A stretch of DNA of 64,000 nt from Acaudatibacter sp035532115 (GCA_035532115.1 DATKRO010000012.1:1-64000); one strand, 5' to 3'; positions 24,190 through 33,560 are shown, numbered from the stretch's first letter. The notes: a model not told the origin generated them from the letters alone. A program made the numbers and translations.

Positions 24190-24803
24190 GGCGCGGAAAG
24201 CGCCCTGCACGCCTGGGCCAGATACTGCGCCCCCGTGACGAGGGTGAGGACGGCGGCCAGCCAGAGCAGCGCCAGGGCGCCGGCGCCCAGGGCGCTCGCC
24301 ATTGCGCCGCCGGCGACGCCGAAGGCCGGTGGGTTCGCCGCGAAGAGTGCGGCGGCGAGGGCGGCGAGCTGGATCGTCGTCTTCCACTTGGCCAGTATGG
24401 TCACCGGCAGCCTCAGCCCCTTGCCGGCGAGGACTTCGCGCAGCGCGCTGACGGCGAACTCGCGGAACAGTATGAGACCGCCGGGCAGCGCCACCCAGCC
24501 GTCCCGCAGCGCCAGCAGCCCAAGCACGGCGGCGCAGACCAGCACCTTGTCGGCGATGGGGTCGAGGATCGCGCCCCAGAGGCTGGTTGCGCCCAGGCGT
24601 CGCGCCAGCCAGCCGTCGAAGAAGTCGCTCGCCGCGGCGAGCACGAAGGCGAAGAGGGCCCAGCGCTCCAGGGCGAAGGCGCCGGTGCGGCTCGTCCATG
24701 CGCCCAGGCGCCCGACGTCGCCGCCGGCCGCCACCAGCGCCACGAACACGAACAGCGCCAGCGCCAGGCGCAAGCCGGTGAGAAGGTTGGGAAGGTGCTT
24801 CAT
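24186..24803 (-). CDS. pgsA: CDP-diacylglycerol-glycerol-3-phosphate 3-phosphatidyltransferase
   Basis: 205 residues, multi-spanning. The CDP-alcohol phosphotransferase motif is complete: Asp60, Asp63-Gly64, Ala67-Arg68, Gly77, Asp81, Asp85 (within SDFFDGWLAR and GAILDPIADK). It makes phosphatidylglycerol phosphate at the inner membrane. pgsA commonly sits next to uvrC; here about 4 kb of accessory and broken genes separate them. Confidence 0.92.
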   Translation of the reverse strand: MKHLPNLLTGLRLALALFVFVALVAAGGDVGRLGAWTSRTGAFALERWALFAFVLAAASDFFDGWLARRLGATSLWGAILDPIADKVLVCAAVLGLLALRDGWVALPGGLILFREFAVSALREVLAGKGLRLPVTILAKWKTTIQLAALAAALFAANPPAFGVAGGAMASALGAGALALLWLAAVLTLVTGAQYLAQACRALSAP

Positions 24804-24858
24804 GGCTGCTGCGGGCGAACGCGGCGCGGCGCCGGTGCGATCCCCGGTGCGGGCGCGC

Positions 24859-25653
24859 TCAGCGGCCGGCGAACACCGGCTTGCGCTTTTCGAAGAACGC
24901 CTGGCGCGCCTCCTTGGCGTCCGCGCTGGCGAAGGCCATGCGGATGTTGCCGACCTCGTAGCGCAGCTGCTGCTCCATGTCGGTGGTCTCCAGCGACTTG
25001 ACCATGCCGCGCTTCAGCAGCCGCAGCGTGATCGGCGACCACTCGCAGAGCTGGCGGCAATAGGCGGCGAGCCGGTCCGCGAACGCCGCGTCGTCCACCA
25101 CCTCGCCGGCCATGCCCCAGGCCACCGCCTCCTCGCCGTTCGCCGTCCGGTTCTCCATCATGAAGCGCATGGCGCGCTCATAGCCCATCGCCTGGGGCAA
25201 GGTGATGGTGAGCCCGGCGTCCGGCGAGCCGCCGATGCGGGTGTAGCCGGCCATCAGCCGCGCGCTGCGGGCGACCAGGCGCACGTCGGTGGCCATGGCG
25301 AGGCCGAGGCCCGCGCCCACCGCGACGCCGTTGATCCCGCCCACCACCGGCTTGTCGCAGCGCTTGCGGATCGCCAGCAGGAAGTTGCCGACCCAGGAGA
25401 TGTCGTCGAGCTGGGCGCTCTGCGCCGAGCCCGGATGGAACCGCTCCGAGCCGGAAAGATCCAGCCCGGCGCAGAAGGCGTCGCCGACGCCGGTGATCGC
25501 CACCACCCAGACCTGATCGTCCTTGGCCGCCGCGTCCACCGCGCCGATGACGCCCCAGGCAAGCTCGTTGTCGAGGGCGTTCTTCTTCTGCGGCCGGTCG
25601 AGGGTGATGGTGCGGACGTGGCCCGCGTCGGCCACCTTCACGACTTCGCTCAT
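24859..25653 (-). CDS. Enoyl-CoA hydratase/isomerase family protein
   Basis: 264 residues with the crotonase signatures: oxyanion-hole GDAFCAGLDL, GVAVGAGLGLAMATDVRL, and GGSPDAGLTITLP. In classical hydratases two glutamates occupy the last two motifs; here the second position reads Pro-Asp, as in many isomerase or thioesterase-type paralogues, so the exact reaction is uncertain. It lies 55 bases upstream of pgsA on the same strand. Confidence 0.82.
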   Translation of the reverse strand: MSEVVKVADAGHVRTITLDRPQKKNALDNELAWGVIGAVDAAAKDDQVWVVAITGVGDAFCAGLDLSGSERFHPGSAQSAQLDDISWVGNFLLAIRKRCDKPVVGGINGVAVGAGLGLAMATDVRLVARSARLMAGYTRIGGSPDAGLTITLPQAMGYERAMRFMMENRTANGEEAVAWGMAGEVVDDAAFADRLAAYCRQLCEWSPITLRLLKRGMVKSLETTDMEQQLRYEVGNIRMAFASADAKEARQAFFEKRKPVFAGR

Positions 25654-25777
25654 CGTCGCGCCTCCTCTGCGCTAGCCGCTCGAACAGAAACGAGACGCCT
25701 TGTCGCATTCGATCTGCGCCCTGGCGAGCCTCTCAGGCGGTCGAATGCGCCCGAAACTTCACGCCGCCAGACGGCGC

Positions 25778-26971
25778 TCAACTCTGCGGATAGAGCCTCG
25801 GGAGGAGATCTTCCAGCGCATGCGCCGGAAATCGCAGCGACACCTTGCCCTTCGGCGTATCGGACGCCAAGAGGCCGAGGTCGATCAGCCGCGCCAGTTC
25901 TCGCCGCGCGGTGCGCTCCGCCAGAGCGGTGATGCGCCCGATGTCGCCGCGCTCGAACTCACCCCGGATCAGCGCTTCCTCCAGGAGCCGGGCCGCCTGC
26001 GGCTTCAGAGCGGCATCGCGCTCCACATAGGCCCGCAGGCGCCGGGCCAGGCCATTCAGATCGAAGAGGCCCGACATGAAGGTCACCTGATCCAGGCACG
26101 CCTGCAAGAACCACAGGGTGAACTCCGCGAGAGCCTTTTCGGAGAGATTGCCGCGGCCGTCGAGGTCGCCCTGCCGAGGCGCATCGGCGTGGTCCATCAT
26201 GCGCTTGTAGTCGCCGCGGCTTGCGAGGCCCCGCGCCAGGCCGCGAGAGACCGACCAGAGGCCGTGGGCGCCGATTCCGGCCGCCTGGGCCATGGCGTGG
26301 CTCATGAGCCGGCTGACCCGACCGTTCCCGTCCGGGAAGGGATGAACATAGTTGAAGCGGTGGTGGGCGGCCGCGATCGCCATGATCCGGGCGGCCGTGC
26401 CCATCCGCTCGAAGCGGAACCGTTCCTCGAAATGCCGCATGAAGGCCTCTACGCGCGTGCTGGAGGGTGGCAGATGCCGCCCCACCGCCATGTCCTCCTC
26501 GGGACGGCTTCGCCACTCCCCCGGCGTCATGCGGATGCGGCGATCCCCGGTCTCGAGGATCAGCATGGCCTCGGGAGCGCCTGCGTAGAAGGCGCGGTGC
26601 AGCCATCGCAGGAACTCGGTGGACGCCGGGGCCGGCAGAGCGCCCGCGTCCACCAGCCGGTCTACCTCGGCCTGGACGCGTACGTGGGCCGCGGCCTCGA
26701 GTTGCAGGTTGCGGCGGCCCTCCTCCTTGTCCAACTCACCGGCCAGAGCCCGTTCGATGTCGCGCGGGCGGGTGTCATGGCCCTCGATGAGGTTGCTGTA
26801 GTAGGTGTTCATCAGGCGCACGACATTGGCGAGGCTGGCCGCGGTCCTGGGGTGCAGGGCCTGTCCCAGCGTCGCCGACGCGGCGGTCAGCTCGGCGATC
26901 ACGTCGGCGATCTCGACCGTGGGCGCCTCGAGCATTGCCGGTTCGATCCGGCTGGGGGATTCCAGAATCAT
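25778..26971 (-). CDS. Fic-domain AMPylase-like protein, class II
   Basis: 397 residues. The Fic core motif is intact at 210-218 (HPFPDGNGR). The inhibitory motif S-x-x-x-E-G is present N-terminally at Ser59-Gly64 (SNLIEG), making this a self-inhibited class II Fic protein. A C-terminal winged-helix-like region (RGEFERGDIGRITALAERTARRELARL) suggests DNA binding or dimerisation. Fic enzymes transfer AMP or related groups to target hydroxyls. It lies in the decaying region between pgsA and uvrC, but itself appears intact. Confidence 0.88.
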   Translation of the reverse strand: MILESPSRIEPAMLEAPTVEIADVIAELTAASATLGQALHPRTAASLANVVRLMNTYYSNLIEGHDTRPRDIERALAGELDKEEGRRNLQLEAAAHVRVQAEVDRLVDAGALPAPASTEFLRWLHRAFYAGAPEAMLILETGDRRIRMTPGEWRSRPEEDMAVGRHLPPSSTRVEAFMRHFEERFRFERMGTAARIMAIAAAHHRFNYVHPFPDGNGRVSRLMSHAMAQAAGIGAHGLWSVSRGLARGLASRGDYKRMMDHADAPRQGDLDGRGNLSEKALAEFTLWFLQACLDQVTFMSGLFDLNGLARRLRAYVERDAALKPQAARLLEEALIRGEFERGDIGRITALAERTARRELARLIDLGLLASDTPKGKVSLRFPAHALEDLLPRLYPQS

Positions 26972-27018
26972 GGCTGGCCGAATTCGTGCAGGTCCACCTG
27001 CGGTCTAGTAGCCCGAAA

Positions 27019-27032
27019 GGAAAGAGCTTTCC
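27019..27032. promoter_or_regulatory. Short dyad upstream of fic
   Basis: GGAAAG and CTTTCC with a two-base spacer, 48 bases before the Fic start and in a relatively AT-rich stretch. It could be an operator for the Fic gene. A direct repeat GGCCGATC (27053-27060 and 27065-27072) lies next to it. Confidence 0.3.
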
Positions 27033-27078
27033 AGAAGGCTTAGCCTGCAAGTGGCCGATCTTTTGGCCGATCCCGCGT

Positions 27079-27279
27079 GAGGCGCCAGCCGCGCACGCTC
27101 GCGGCCTCGGCGCCTGCTGGGTGGGCGCTCCGATGCTCTGGCTGCGGACGCCGCAAGCCAAGGCCGAGCTTCGCATCCCCCCGGACCTGAACCCCGTGGC
27201 GGCGATCTGCCTCGGTTACGCCGCCTCCGTCCCGGACGCGACGCAGCGGCCCCGACCGCGGCTGATCTGGGACGCCTGA
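27079..27279 (+). pseudogene. C-terminal fragment of a nitroreductase-like flavoprotein
   Basis: The last about 66 codons read AAHARGLGACWVGAP, AELRIPPDLNPVAAICLGY and RPRPRLIWDA. This is the typical C-terminal flavin-contacting end of nitroreductase/BluB-type proteins (GLG-x-CW-x-GA, then PVA-x-I-x-LGY). The first two-thirds of the gene is missing: upstream sequence in this frame is unrelated and belongs to the Fic promoter side. It is a 5'-truncated remnant, evidence of a deletion or insertion at about 27.08 kb. Confidence 0.65.
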
Positions 27280-28157
27280 TCAGACTCTCGGCGGCCGCAG
27301 TCCCAGGGCACGGCAGGTCCAGGGCAGGCTGGCGAGCAGCTGCTCCTTCTGGACGCGGCGAACCAGCGGCGCGTCCGGCACGCCGGGCAGCCCGGCTCTG
27401 GACGCGAAATAGCCCGAGACGCCGGCGGCGATCTCCGGCGCGTCCTGGAGGATCGTCTCGGGCGCCGGGCCGCCCTCGGATTGCAGGCTGGGCAGCCAGA
27501 ATCCCAGGTCGAGTTGCGGATTGCCGAGGCACGCTGCGGGCCAGTCGACGAGCTTCAGCCCCCCAGCGGAGAGGCAGAGATTGTCGCTGCGCAGGTCGAA
27601 ATGGGTCACGGCCGATCCGTCGCGACGCAGCGAGCCTCCGCCTCGACGAGCGTTGGCAGAGCCTGATCGAGCCCTGCCGGCGTGACCAGTCGCAATGCGA
27701 GGAACGGCTCCGGCGCTGCGGCAATTGTCGACCAGCCATTCAGCGCCGCGGCGCCATGAACCCGATGAAAGGACGGCAGCTCGGCCGAACCCGCATGCAT
27801 ATCCGCCAGGCCCGCGAGAACGGTGTCGATCAGCGGGCGGTCCCATGGCGGGGGCCACCGCGCTTCGCTCAGATCCTCGACGACGAGGATCGGCGAGGTC
27901 TCATGATCTTCCCAGCCCAGCAGACGCGGCATGAATTGCCCGACGAGGCGTTGATACGCCAGCGCTTCGCGGCGGAGCATGCTGGCGGTGAGTGGCGTCG
28001 TCGCGATCTTGACGAAGGCGCTCTTGTCGGCTGCCGCCGCGATGAAGCGCGCCGCGGGCGTGTAGCCGCCGGTCACGGGCCGCCAAGCCTGCGGCGGCCA
28101 GCCCACGATTCTTGCCACGCGCGACTGGATCGCGGGAGGCGGCTGCGGAGATGTCAT
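27280..28157 (-). pseudogene. APH-type phosphotransferase, frameshifted
   Basis: The N-terminal lobe is read from 28157 (GYTPAARFIAAAADKSAFVKI, ALAYQRLVGQFMPRLLGW, ILVVEDLSEARWP) until a stop at 27606. The C-terminal lobe with the kinase loop (THFDLRSDNLCL, the HxDxxxxN motif, then LKLVDWPAA and NPQLDLGFWLPSL) lies in another frame, from about 27650 down to 27280. The switch occurs near 27625-27640 by a one-base change. Intact, it would be an aminoglycoside phosphotransferase/choline-kinase-fold enzyme. Sequencing error is the alternative. Confidence 0.72.
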
Positions 28158-28169
28158 CTCGGGAGCCTA

Positions 28170-28187
28170 AAGGACATCGGTGTCCTT
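28170..28187. promoter_or_regulatory. 7-bp perfect dyad before the APH-type gene
   Basis: AAGGACA and TGTCCTT surround TCGG, 12 bases upstream of the APH start on the minus strand. Position suits an operator or a short hairpin in the leader. No T-run follows on either strand. Confidence 0.35.
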
Positions 28188-28294
28188 GCCGAGGGGCTGT
28201 CGAGCTCGCCCGCTCACGCGCGCGCCATCGCCTTTCTGGCGGCGTGCAAGCGATCCGGCACGCCGCTCGTCCGCCCTGGATCAGGGACGTGCTC

Positions 28295-28873
28295 CTACCG
28301 CGCCCCCGCAACCCCCTGTTGCGTGACGCGGATGAGCTTGGTGTCATAGCCCAACTCCCGCGCCCGCAGCTCGATCGCGGCTCTCGTCTCGGCCGACGGC
28401 GCGGGCGTTCGACTGAGCAGCCAGAGGTAGCGACCGGAGGGTTCGCCGACGATGGACCAGGCGTAGTTCTCGGCGTGGTCCATCACCCAGTAGTCGCCGA
28501 TGAAGAACGGGCCGAAGAACGAGACCTTCAGCTTGGCGTTCGCGCTGCCGCCGACCACCTTGGCTCGACCTTCCGCCATCCGCGTACGGCCCGCAGGCGA
28601 CCCTACTCGCCCCTTGTTGACGATTCGAATCGTTCGATCCGGGCGTTCGCCATAGTCGGCGGTCACCGCTTCGAGGCCGCGCTCGAACCCGTTCTCGTAT
28701 CGGCCGATTTCGTACCAGAGACCAAGGTCGCGCTGCAGCGACACCGGCCTGGAAGGTTCGGGCGTCGATCGGTTTCCGATCGGCATCCGGTTTCGGACGG
28801 CGAACTACGCCAGTCCCGCCGCTCCGAAGCTTGCCATCGAGGCCAGCGCGACGAACACGCGTGGGTGCTTCAT
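28295..28873 (-). pseudogene. Lipocalin (Blc-like), signal peptide cut off by a stop codon
   Basis: From an ATG at 28873 the frame encodes a signal peptide (MKHPRVFVALASMASFGAAG) and then meets TAG at 28807-28805 as codon 23. The same frame continues as FAVRNRMPIG and then a full lipocalin: RDLGLWYEIGRYENGFERGL, VTADYGERPDRTIRIVNKG, GDYWVMDHAENYAWSIVGEP and YLWLLSRTPAPS. An internal ATG at 28786 could still yield a lipocalin body, but without export. Blc-type lipocalins act in the envelope, so loss of the signal is probably disabling. Confidence 0.75.
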
Positions 28874-28928
28874 CCGTCGCCAACGACTGTTCGCGTCCGG
28901 TGTTCCGCAACCTCCACGATCAGGCCGG

Positions 28929-30806
28929 CTACGCCTTCCTGAAATGGTCGGAGATCCGCTGCGCCAGAGCCTGGCTCACGCCCTCCACCTTGGCCAGGTC
29001 CTCGGCCGAGGACCGTGAGACGCCGCGGGCGGAGCCGAACGCGTGCAGCAGGGCGCGCTTGCGGGCGGGGCCGACGCCTTCGATCTCGTCGAGCGGGTTG
29101 CGACGCATCTCCATGGCGCGGCGGGTGCGGTGCGTGCCGATGGCGAAGCGGTGCGCCTCGTCGCGCAAGCGCTGCAGATAGTAGAGAACCGGGCTCTTGG
29201 GCTCGAGCATGAACGGGGCCTTGCCGTTCTGGAAGAAGCGCTCCAGCCCGGCGTCGCGGTCGGGGCCCTTGGCGACGCCCACCACGGGAATGTCGTCCAC
29301 GCCCAGATCGGCCATCACCTCCGACGTCGCGGCGAGCTGGCCGGGGCCGCCGTCGATCAGCACCAGGTCGGGGCGCGGCGGGGTCTCGCCGGCCTCCTCT
29401 TCCCTGGCGAGGCGCGCGAAGCGGCGGCGCAGCACCTCCTTCATCATGGCGTAGTCGTCGCCGGGGGTGAGTTCGGCGCTCTTGATGTTGAACTTGCGGT
29501 ACTGGTTCTTCTGGAAGCCCTCGGGACCGGCGACGATCATCGCGCCCACGGCGTTCGTGCCCATGATGTGGGAATTGTCGTAGACCTCGATGCGCTCCGG
29601 GCTGGCCTCGAGGGCGAAGGTCTCGCACACCCCGGCGAGCAGGCGCCCCTGCGCCGAGTTCTCCGCCATCTTGCGCCCCAGCGCCTCGCGGGCGTTGACG
29701 AGGGCGTGGGCGACGAGGTCGCGCTTTTCCCCCCGCTGCGGCCGGGCGATCTCGACCTTGCGCCCGGCCTTCAGGCAGAACGCCTCGGCGATGAGTTCGC
29801 GCTCCTCGGGCTGGAGGCTGACCAGGATCAGCCGCGGGATCGGCCGTTCGTCGTAGAACTGGCCGAGGAAGGCCGCCATCACCTCGGCGTCGGTGTTGCT
29901 GCTGTCGATGCGCGGGAAATAGGCGCGGTTGCCCCAGTTCTGGCCGGCGCGGAAGAAGAACACCTGCACGCAGGCCTGGCCGCCCTCGGCGTGGAGGGCG
30001 AAGACGTCGGCCTCGTCGACGGTCTCGGGGTTGACCTGGGTTTCCTGGGCCACCGACGCGAGGGCGCGGATGCGGTCCCTGAGCCGCGCGGCGCGCTCGA
30101 ACTCCAGCGCCTCGGCGGCGCCTTGCATCTCGGCCGCCATCCGCCCCATCACCGCGCGGCTCCTGCCGCGCAGGAAGGCCTCGGCCTCGTCCACCAGCCT
30201 GGCATAGTCCTCGAGCGCGACGAGGCCGGTGCACGGCGCCGAGCAGCGGCGAATCTGGTGCAGCATGCACGGCCGGGTGCGGCTCTCGTAGACGCTGTCC
30301 GAGCACGAACGCAGCAGGAAGGCCTTCTGCAGGGTGTCGAGGGTGCGGTTCACCGCCCAGGCGCTGGCGAAGGGGCCGAAATAGTCGCCCCTGATGGAGT
30401 GGGCGCCGCGATGCTTCTTCAGTTGCGCCGCCGGATGCTCGCGGCGGATGACGATCTCTGGAAAGCTCTTGTCGTCGCGCAGCAGTACGTTGAAGCGTGG
30501 CTTCAGCTGCTTGATCAGGTTGATCTCCAGCAGCAGGGCGTCGGTCTCGGTGCGGGTGGTGGTGAACTCCATCGAGCGGGTGAGTTCGACCATCAGGGCG
30601 ATGCGCTGGGTGTGGAAGCGGCCCTGCGCGTACTGGACGACGCGCTTCTTCAGGCTGCGCGCCTTGCCCACGTAGAGCGCCTCGCCGGCCTCGCCGAACA
30701 TGCGGTAGACGCCGGGCGCATCGGGCAGGCGGCGCACCTCGTCCCTGATGAGGGCGGCGCCGGTCAGGGGCGGCGAAGAGACATCGTCGGGCATGCTGGC
30801 GCACAT
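28929..30806 (-). CDS. uvrC: UvrABC excinuclease subunit C
   Basis: 625 residues. The GIY-YIG nuclease domain is at the N-terminus (APGVYRMF, ALYVGKARSLKKRV), followed by a cysteine-bearing region, the UVR motif (EALEFERAARLRDRIRAL), an RNase H-like nuclease domain (RIEVYDNSHIMGTNAVG, LVLIDGGPGQL) and C-terminal tandem HhH motifs (IEGVGPARKRALL, VEGVSQALAQRI). It makes both incisions in nucleotide excision repair. An ATG 12 bases inside is an alternative start. Confidence 0.95.
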   Translation of the reverse strand: MCASMPDDVSSPPLTGAALIRDEVRRLPDAPGVYRMFGEAGEALYVGKARSLKKRVVQYAQGRFHTQRIALMVELTRSMEFTTTRTETDALLLEINLIKQLKPRFNVLLRDDKSFPEIVIRREHPAAQLKKHRGAHSIRGDYFGPFASAWAVNRTLDTLQKAFLLRSCSDSVYESRTRPCMLHQIRRCSAPCTGLVALEDYARLVDEAEAFLRGRSRAVMGRMAAEMQGAAEALEFERAARLRDRIRALASVAQETQVNPETVDEADVFALHAEGGQACVQVFFFRAGQNWGNRAYFPRIDSSNTDAEVMAAFLGQFYDERPIPRLILVSLQPEERELIAEAFCLKAGRKVEIARPQRGEKRDLVAHALVNAREALGRKMAENSAQGRLLAGVCETFALEASPERIEVYDNSHIMGTNAVGAMIVAGPEGFQKNQYRKFNIKSAELTPGDDYAMMKEVLRRRFARLAREEEAGETPPRPDLVLIDGGPGQLAATSEVMADLGVDDIPVVGVAKGPDRDAGLERFFQNGKAPFMLEPKSPVLYYLQRLRDEAHRFAIGTHRTRRAMEMRRNPLDEIEGVGPARKRALLHAFGSARGVSRSSAEDLAKVEGVSQALAQRISDHFRKA

Positions 30807-30865
30807 ATAGGCCGATCCGGCGCCGCGCTCATGCCCCGCGGCGGCGCTGCACGCCGCGGCCGGCT

Positions 30866-32317
30866 CTATTGCGCCGGCTCGTGCGCCGCCCCCGGCGCGA
30901 GCTGCGGCCAGGCGCCGGCGCCCAGCGCCTCGAGCTCGGCATCGCGCGCGTCGAGCGCCTGGCGGATCTCGCCGTGGCGCCGGGCGTCGAGCCGCCAGCC
31001 GATCACGCAGGCGCCGCCGAGCAGCACGAAGAAGAATGGCCCGGCGAGAAAGGCGATCTGGAGGTTCTGCAGCGCCTGCGGGGTGTTCGCCGGCCCCTCG
31101 GCGGGGTGGTAGCCCAGCCAGGCGAGCAGGGGAAAGGTGATGCCGATGGAGAGCGCGGCGGCGATCTTCACCGCCAGGCCATTGACGGCGTAGATCAGGC
31201 TGATCCTCTGCCTGCCCTGCTCCAGCCGAACCTCGTCGCCGACGTCGGCCAGCATGGCGCTGATCATCAGGCCAAAGCCGGAGGCCATCACCCCGGTCCA
31301 GGCCAGCGGCGGCAGGGCGACGAGGAGGTCGCCCCTGGGAATGACGAAGACCGAGAGCAGGCCCAGCGAGAAGCCGGTGGTGGCGACCATCAGCGCCCGA
31401 TGCTTGCCGATCCGCCGCGCCAGGGCCGCCGCCAGGAAGGCCCCGGGGATCTGGGCGACGATATAGGTCAGCAGCAGGATCGAGGACTGCTGTTCGCTGA
31501 ACCCGCGCACGTCCTTGAAGTAGAAGAGATAGATGGCGCTCATCCAGCCCGGTCCGAGGGTCAGGGCGATCTGGGCCGCGAACAGGCGGGCGAGATCGGG
31601 CTTGGTCAGGGTCCGGAGATAGTCGCCGAGCCGGAAGCGATGCTTCAGCTCCGGGGCGATGCGCTCCGGGGTGAGCAGGGCGGCGACCAGGATCGCCGCC
31701 GGAACCAGGGCGATGACCAGCCAGCCCATGGCCTCGACGCCGCCGGCGTAGCTGAGTCCGAGGGGCAGGATGACCATCGCCAGCGCCGCCAGGTTGCCGA
31801 CCACGCCGACGGCGTTCTGCACCGAGAAAAGCCGCGAGCGTTCATGGTAGCGGGTGGCGAGCGTGGCGCTCCACGCCGAGAGCGAGATGCCGCTCATCGA
31901 GTTGCCGAGATAGAGCACCAGCAGCCAGACCAGCAGATAGCCCGCGGAGAACCCCACCGGCGCCATGAAGAGCCGCAGGGCCGCCAGCATAAGGATCGGC
32001 GCGCTCGCGACCAGCCACGGCCGGTAGCGGCCAAGGCGCGTGCGGGTGCGGTCCATGGCCATGGCGATGACGACGTCGAAGGGGATGTCGATGAAGCGGA
32101 TCGCCATCCACACCAGGCCGACCATGGTCATGTCGACCTCGAGGTTGCCGGCGAAATAGTTGGGCAGATAGACGACCAGCGCCACGCTGAGGGTGCTGAG
32201 CGGCAGGTTGGGCGCCGAGATCGAGAGGATCGACGACAGCGGCAGGCGGGTGGCGGGGCGCTCGTTATCCAAAAAGGCGGCCTCCGCCGCGGACGTCCGC
32301 TCGCGCCCCTCGCCCAT
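30866..32317 (-). CDS. MFS transporter of the GPH (sugar-cation symporter) type
   Basis: 483 residues, 12 predicted transmembrane helices. The N-terminus with SAPNLPLSTLSVALVVYLPNYFA and the loop RTRTRLGRYRPWL are characteristic of the glycoside-pentoside-hexuronide:cation symporter group. Substrate unknown. The C-terminal about 25 residues are cytosolic and Ala/Pro-rich. The start at 32317 was chosen because the longer frame runs into ubiG in another reading. Confidence 0.8.
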   Translation of the reverse strand: MGEGRERTSAAEAAFLDNERPATRLPLSSILSISAPNLPLSTLSVALVVYLPNYFAGNLEVDMTMVGLVWMAIRFIDIPFDVVIAMAMDRTRTRLGRYRPWLVASAPILMLAALRLFMAPVGFSAGYLLVWLLVLYLGNSMSGISLSAWSATLATRYHERSRLFSVQNAVGVVGNLAALAMVILPLGLSYAGGVEAMGWLVIALVPAAILVAALLTPERIAPELKHRFRLGDYLRTLTKPDLARLFAAQIALTLGPGWMSAIYLFYFKDVRGFSEQQSSILLLTYIVAQIPGAFLAAALARRIGKHRALMVATTGFSLGLLSVFVIPRGDLLVALPPLAWTGVMASGFGLMISAMLADVGDEVRLEQGRQRISLIYAVNGLAVKIAAALSIGITFPLLAWLGYHPAEGPANTPQALQNLQIAFLAGPFFFVLLGGACVIGWRLDARRHGEIRQALDARDAELEALGAGAWPQLAPGAAHEPAQ

Positions 32318-32388
32318 GCTGTCGCCTCGCCGGCCGCGGGGCAAGACCCGATGCGGCCCCGACGCGGCCGCGATGCGTGAAGGTTTCG

Positions 32389-33144
32389 TCAGGTCGGCCG
32401 GGGCGGAGCGGCCACGGTCATCAGATAGTTGACGCCGGCGTCGTCGCAGCGCGCCCAGCGCCCCCGGACCGGATCGAAGCCGACGCCGTAGGGGCCCTGG
32501 ACCTCGAAGGGCTCGTCGGCGAGGAAGGCGCGAATCTCGCCCGGTTTCAGGAACTTGCGCCAATCGTGCGTGCCCGCCGGAATCCAGCGCAACAAATATT
32601 CGGCGCCGATCTTGGCCAGCGCCAGCGATTTCAGGGTGCGGTTGAGGGTGGAGAGGATCATCAGGCCGCCCGGCGCGAGCAGGCCGGCGGCAGCGCGCAG
32701 GAACGCGCCGGGATCGGCGGCGTGCTCGATCACCTCCATGGCGAGGATCAGGTCGAATGGGTCGCCGGCCTCGGCGAGCAGGTCCTCGGCGGCGGCGCAC
32801 CGGTAGTCGATTGCAAGCCCGGTTTCGCCGGCGTGCGCCCGGGCGGCGCCGACGCCGGGCTCCGAGGCGTCGATGCCGGCGACCGCAAAGCCGAGCCGCG
32901 CCATCGGCTCGCACAGCAGGCCGCCGCCGCAGCCGATGTCGAGCAATCCGAGGCCCTCGAACGGCCGGCGCGCCCCCGGATCGCGCCCGAAACGGGCCAG
33001 CGCCGCCTCGCGGATGAAGGCGAGGCGCAACGGATTGAGGCGATGCAGCGGCGCAAACCTGCCCTTCGGGTTCCACCACTCGGCCGCCAATGCCGAGAAA
33101 CGGGCGACCTCCTGCGGATCGACGCTGGCGGCGGGGGGGTGCAT
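32389..33144 (-). CDS. ubiG: Ubiquinone biosynthesis O-methyltransferase UbiG
   Basis: 251 residues. The SAM-binding motif LLDIGCGGGLLCEPMARLG is followed by VAGIDASEPGV and AMEVIEHAADPGAFL. The family-specific NRTLKSLALAKIGAEYLLRWIPAGTHDW confirms UbiG. It catalyses both O-methylation steps of ubiquinone synthesis at the inner membrane. The ATG at 33144 is preferred; a TTG at 33180 is less likely. Confidence 0.93.
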   Translation of the reverse strand: MHPPAASVDPQEVARFSALAAEWWNPKGRFAPLHRLNPLRLAFIREAALARFGRDPGARRPFEGLGLLDIGCGGGLLCEPMARLGFAVAGIDASEPGVGAARAHAGETGLAIDYRCAAAEDLLAEAGDPFDLILAMEVIEHAADPGAFLRAAAGLLAPGGLMILSTLNRTLKSLALAKIGAEYLLRWIPAGTHDWRKFLKPGEIRAFLADEPFEVQGPYGVGFDPVRGRWARCDDAGVNYLMTVAAPPRPT

Positions 33145-33176
33145 CGGCCGAGTGCTGAACCCGCCGCCGGCGCCCG

Positions 33177-33560
33177 TCAACGGATCAGATTGATCTCGAC
33201 CCCGATGTCCAGACCCTTCCAGCGGCGGTCGGCCGTCAGCACCGGCAGGCCGAGTTCCCGCGCCAGGGCCAGGCAGAAGCGGTCGCCGAGGGAGACGCCA
33301 GTTCCCCGCGTCCTGGCGTGCAGAAGCCCGGCCGCCAGGGCTCGCAGCCGGTCCGCCGGCAAGACGGCGTACCCCAGGAATCCGACCAGATTCTCGGCCT
33401 CTTCAGGCCGCGCGTTCCACTCGATCAGCTTCGTGATGATTTCTGCAAAGTTGACCGCGGAGACGGCGGAGGCTGCAAATGCGGACTGGACCATCTCGCC
33501 GCCAGGCTCGTTGCGCAGATGCGCGAGCACGGCGGAGGAGTCGAGGATCACGTCAGTCAT
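33177..33560 (-). CDS. vapC: PIN-domain toxin (VapC-like)
   Basis: 127 residues. The acidic quartet is Asp7 (ILDSSA), Glu40 (NFAEI), Asp93 (LGDRF) and Asp111 (LTADRRW), all present, so the nuclease should be active. It is encoded 3' of and overlapping its antitoxin by eight bases. The longer open frame upstream has no homology and was not used. The module sits between ubiG and lysC. Confidence 0.88.
   Translation of the reverse strand: MTDVILDSSAVLAHLRNEPGGEMVQSAFAASAVSAVNFAEIITKLIEWNARPEEAENLVGFLGYAVLPADRLRALAAGLLHARTRGTGVSLGDRFCLALARELGLPVLTADRRWKGLDIGVEINLIR

Noticed and set aside
26935..27279. 114-residue gene covering the Fic upstream region
   Set aside because: Only its last about 66 codons resemble a protein (nitroreductase end); the first part is the reverse of the Fic start, so it was called a remnant.
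29043..31112. 689-residue plus-strand frame across uvrC
   Set aside because: UvrC domains are all found in order on the minus strand; the plus frame is low-complexity.
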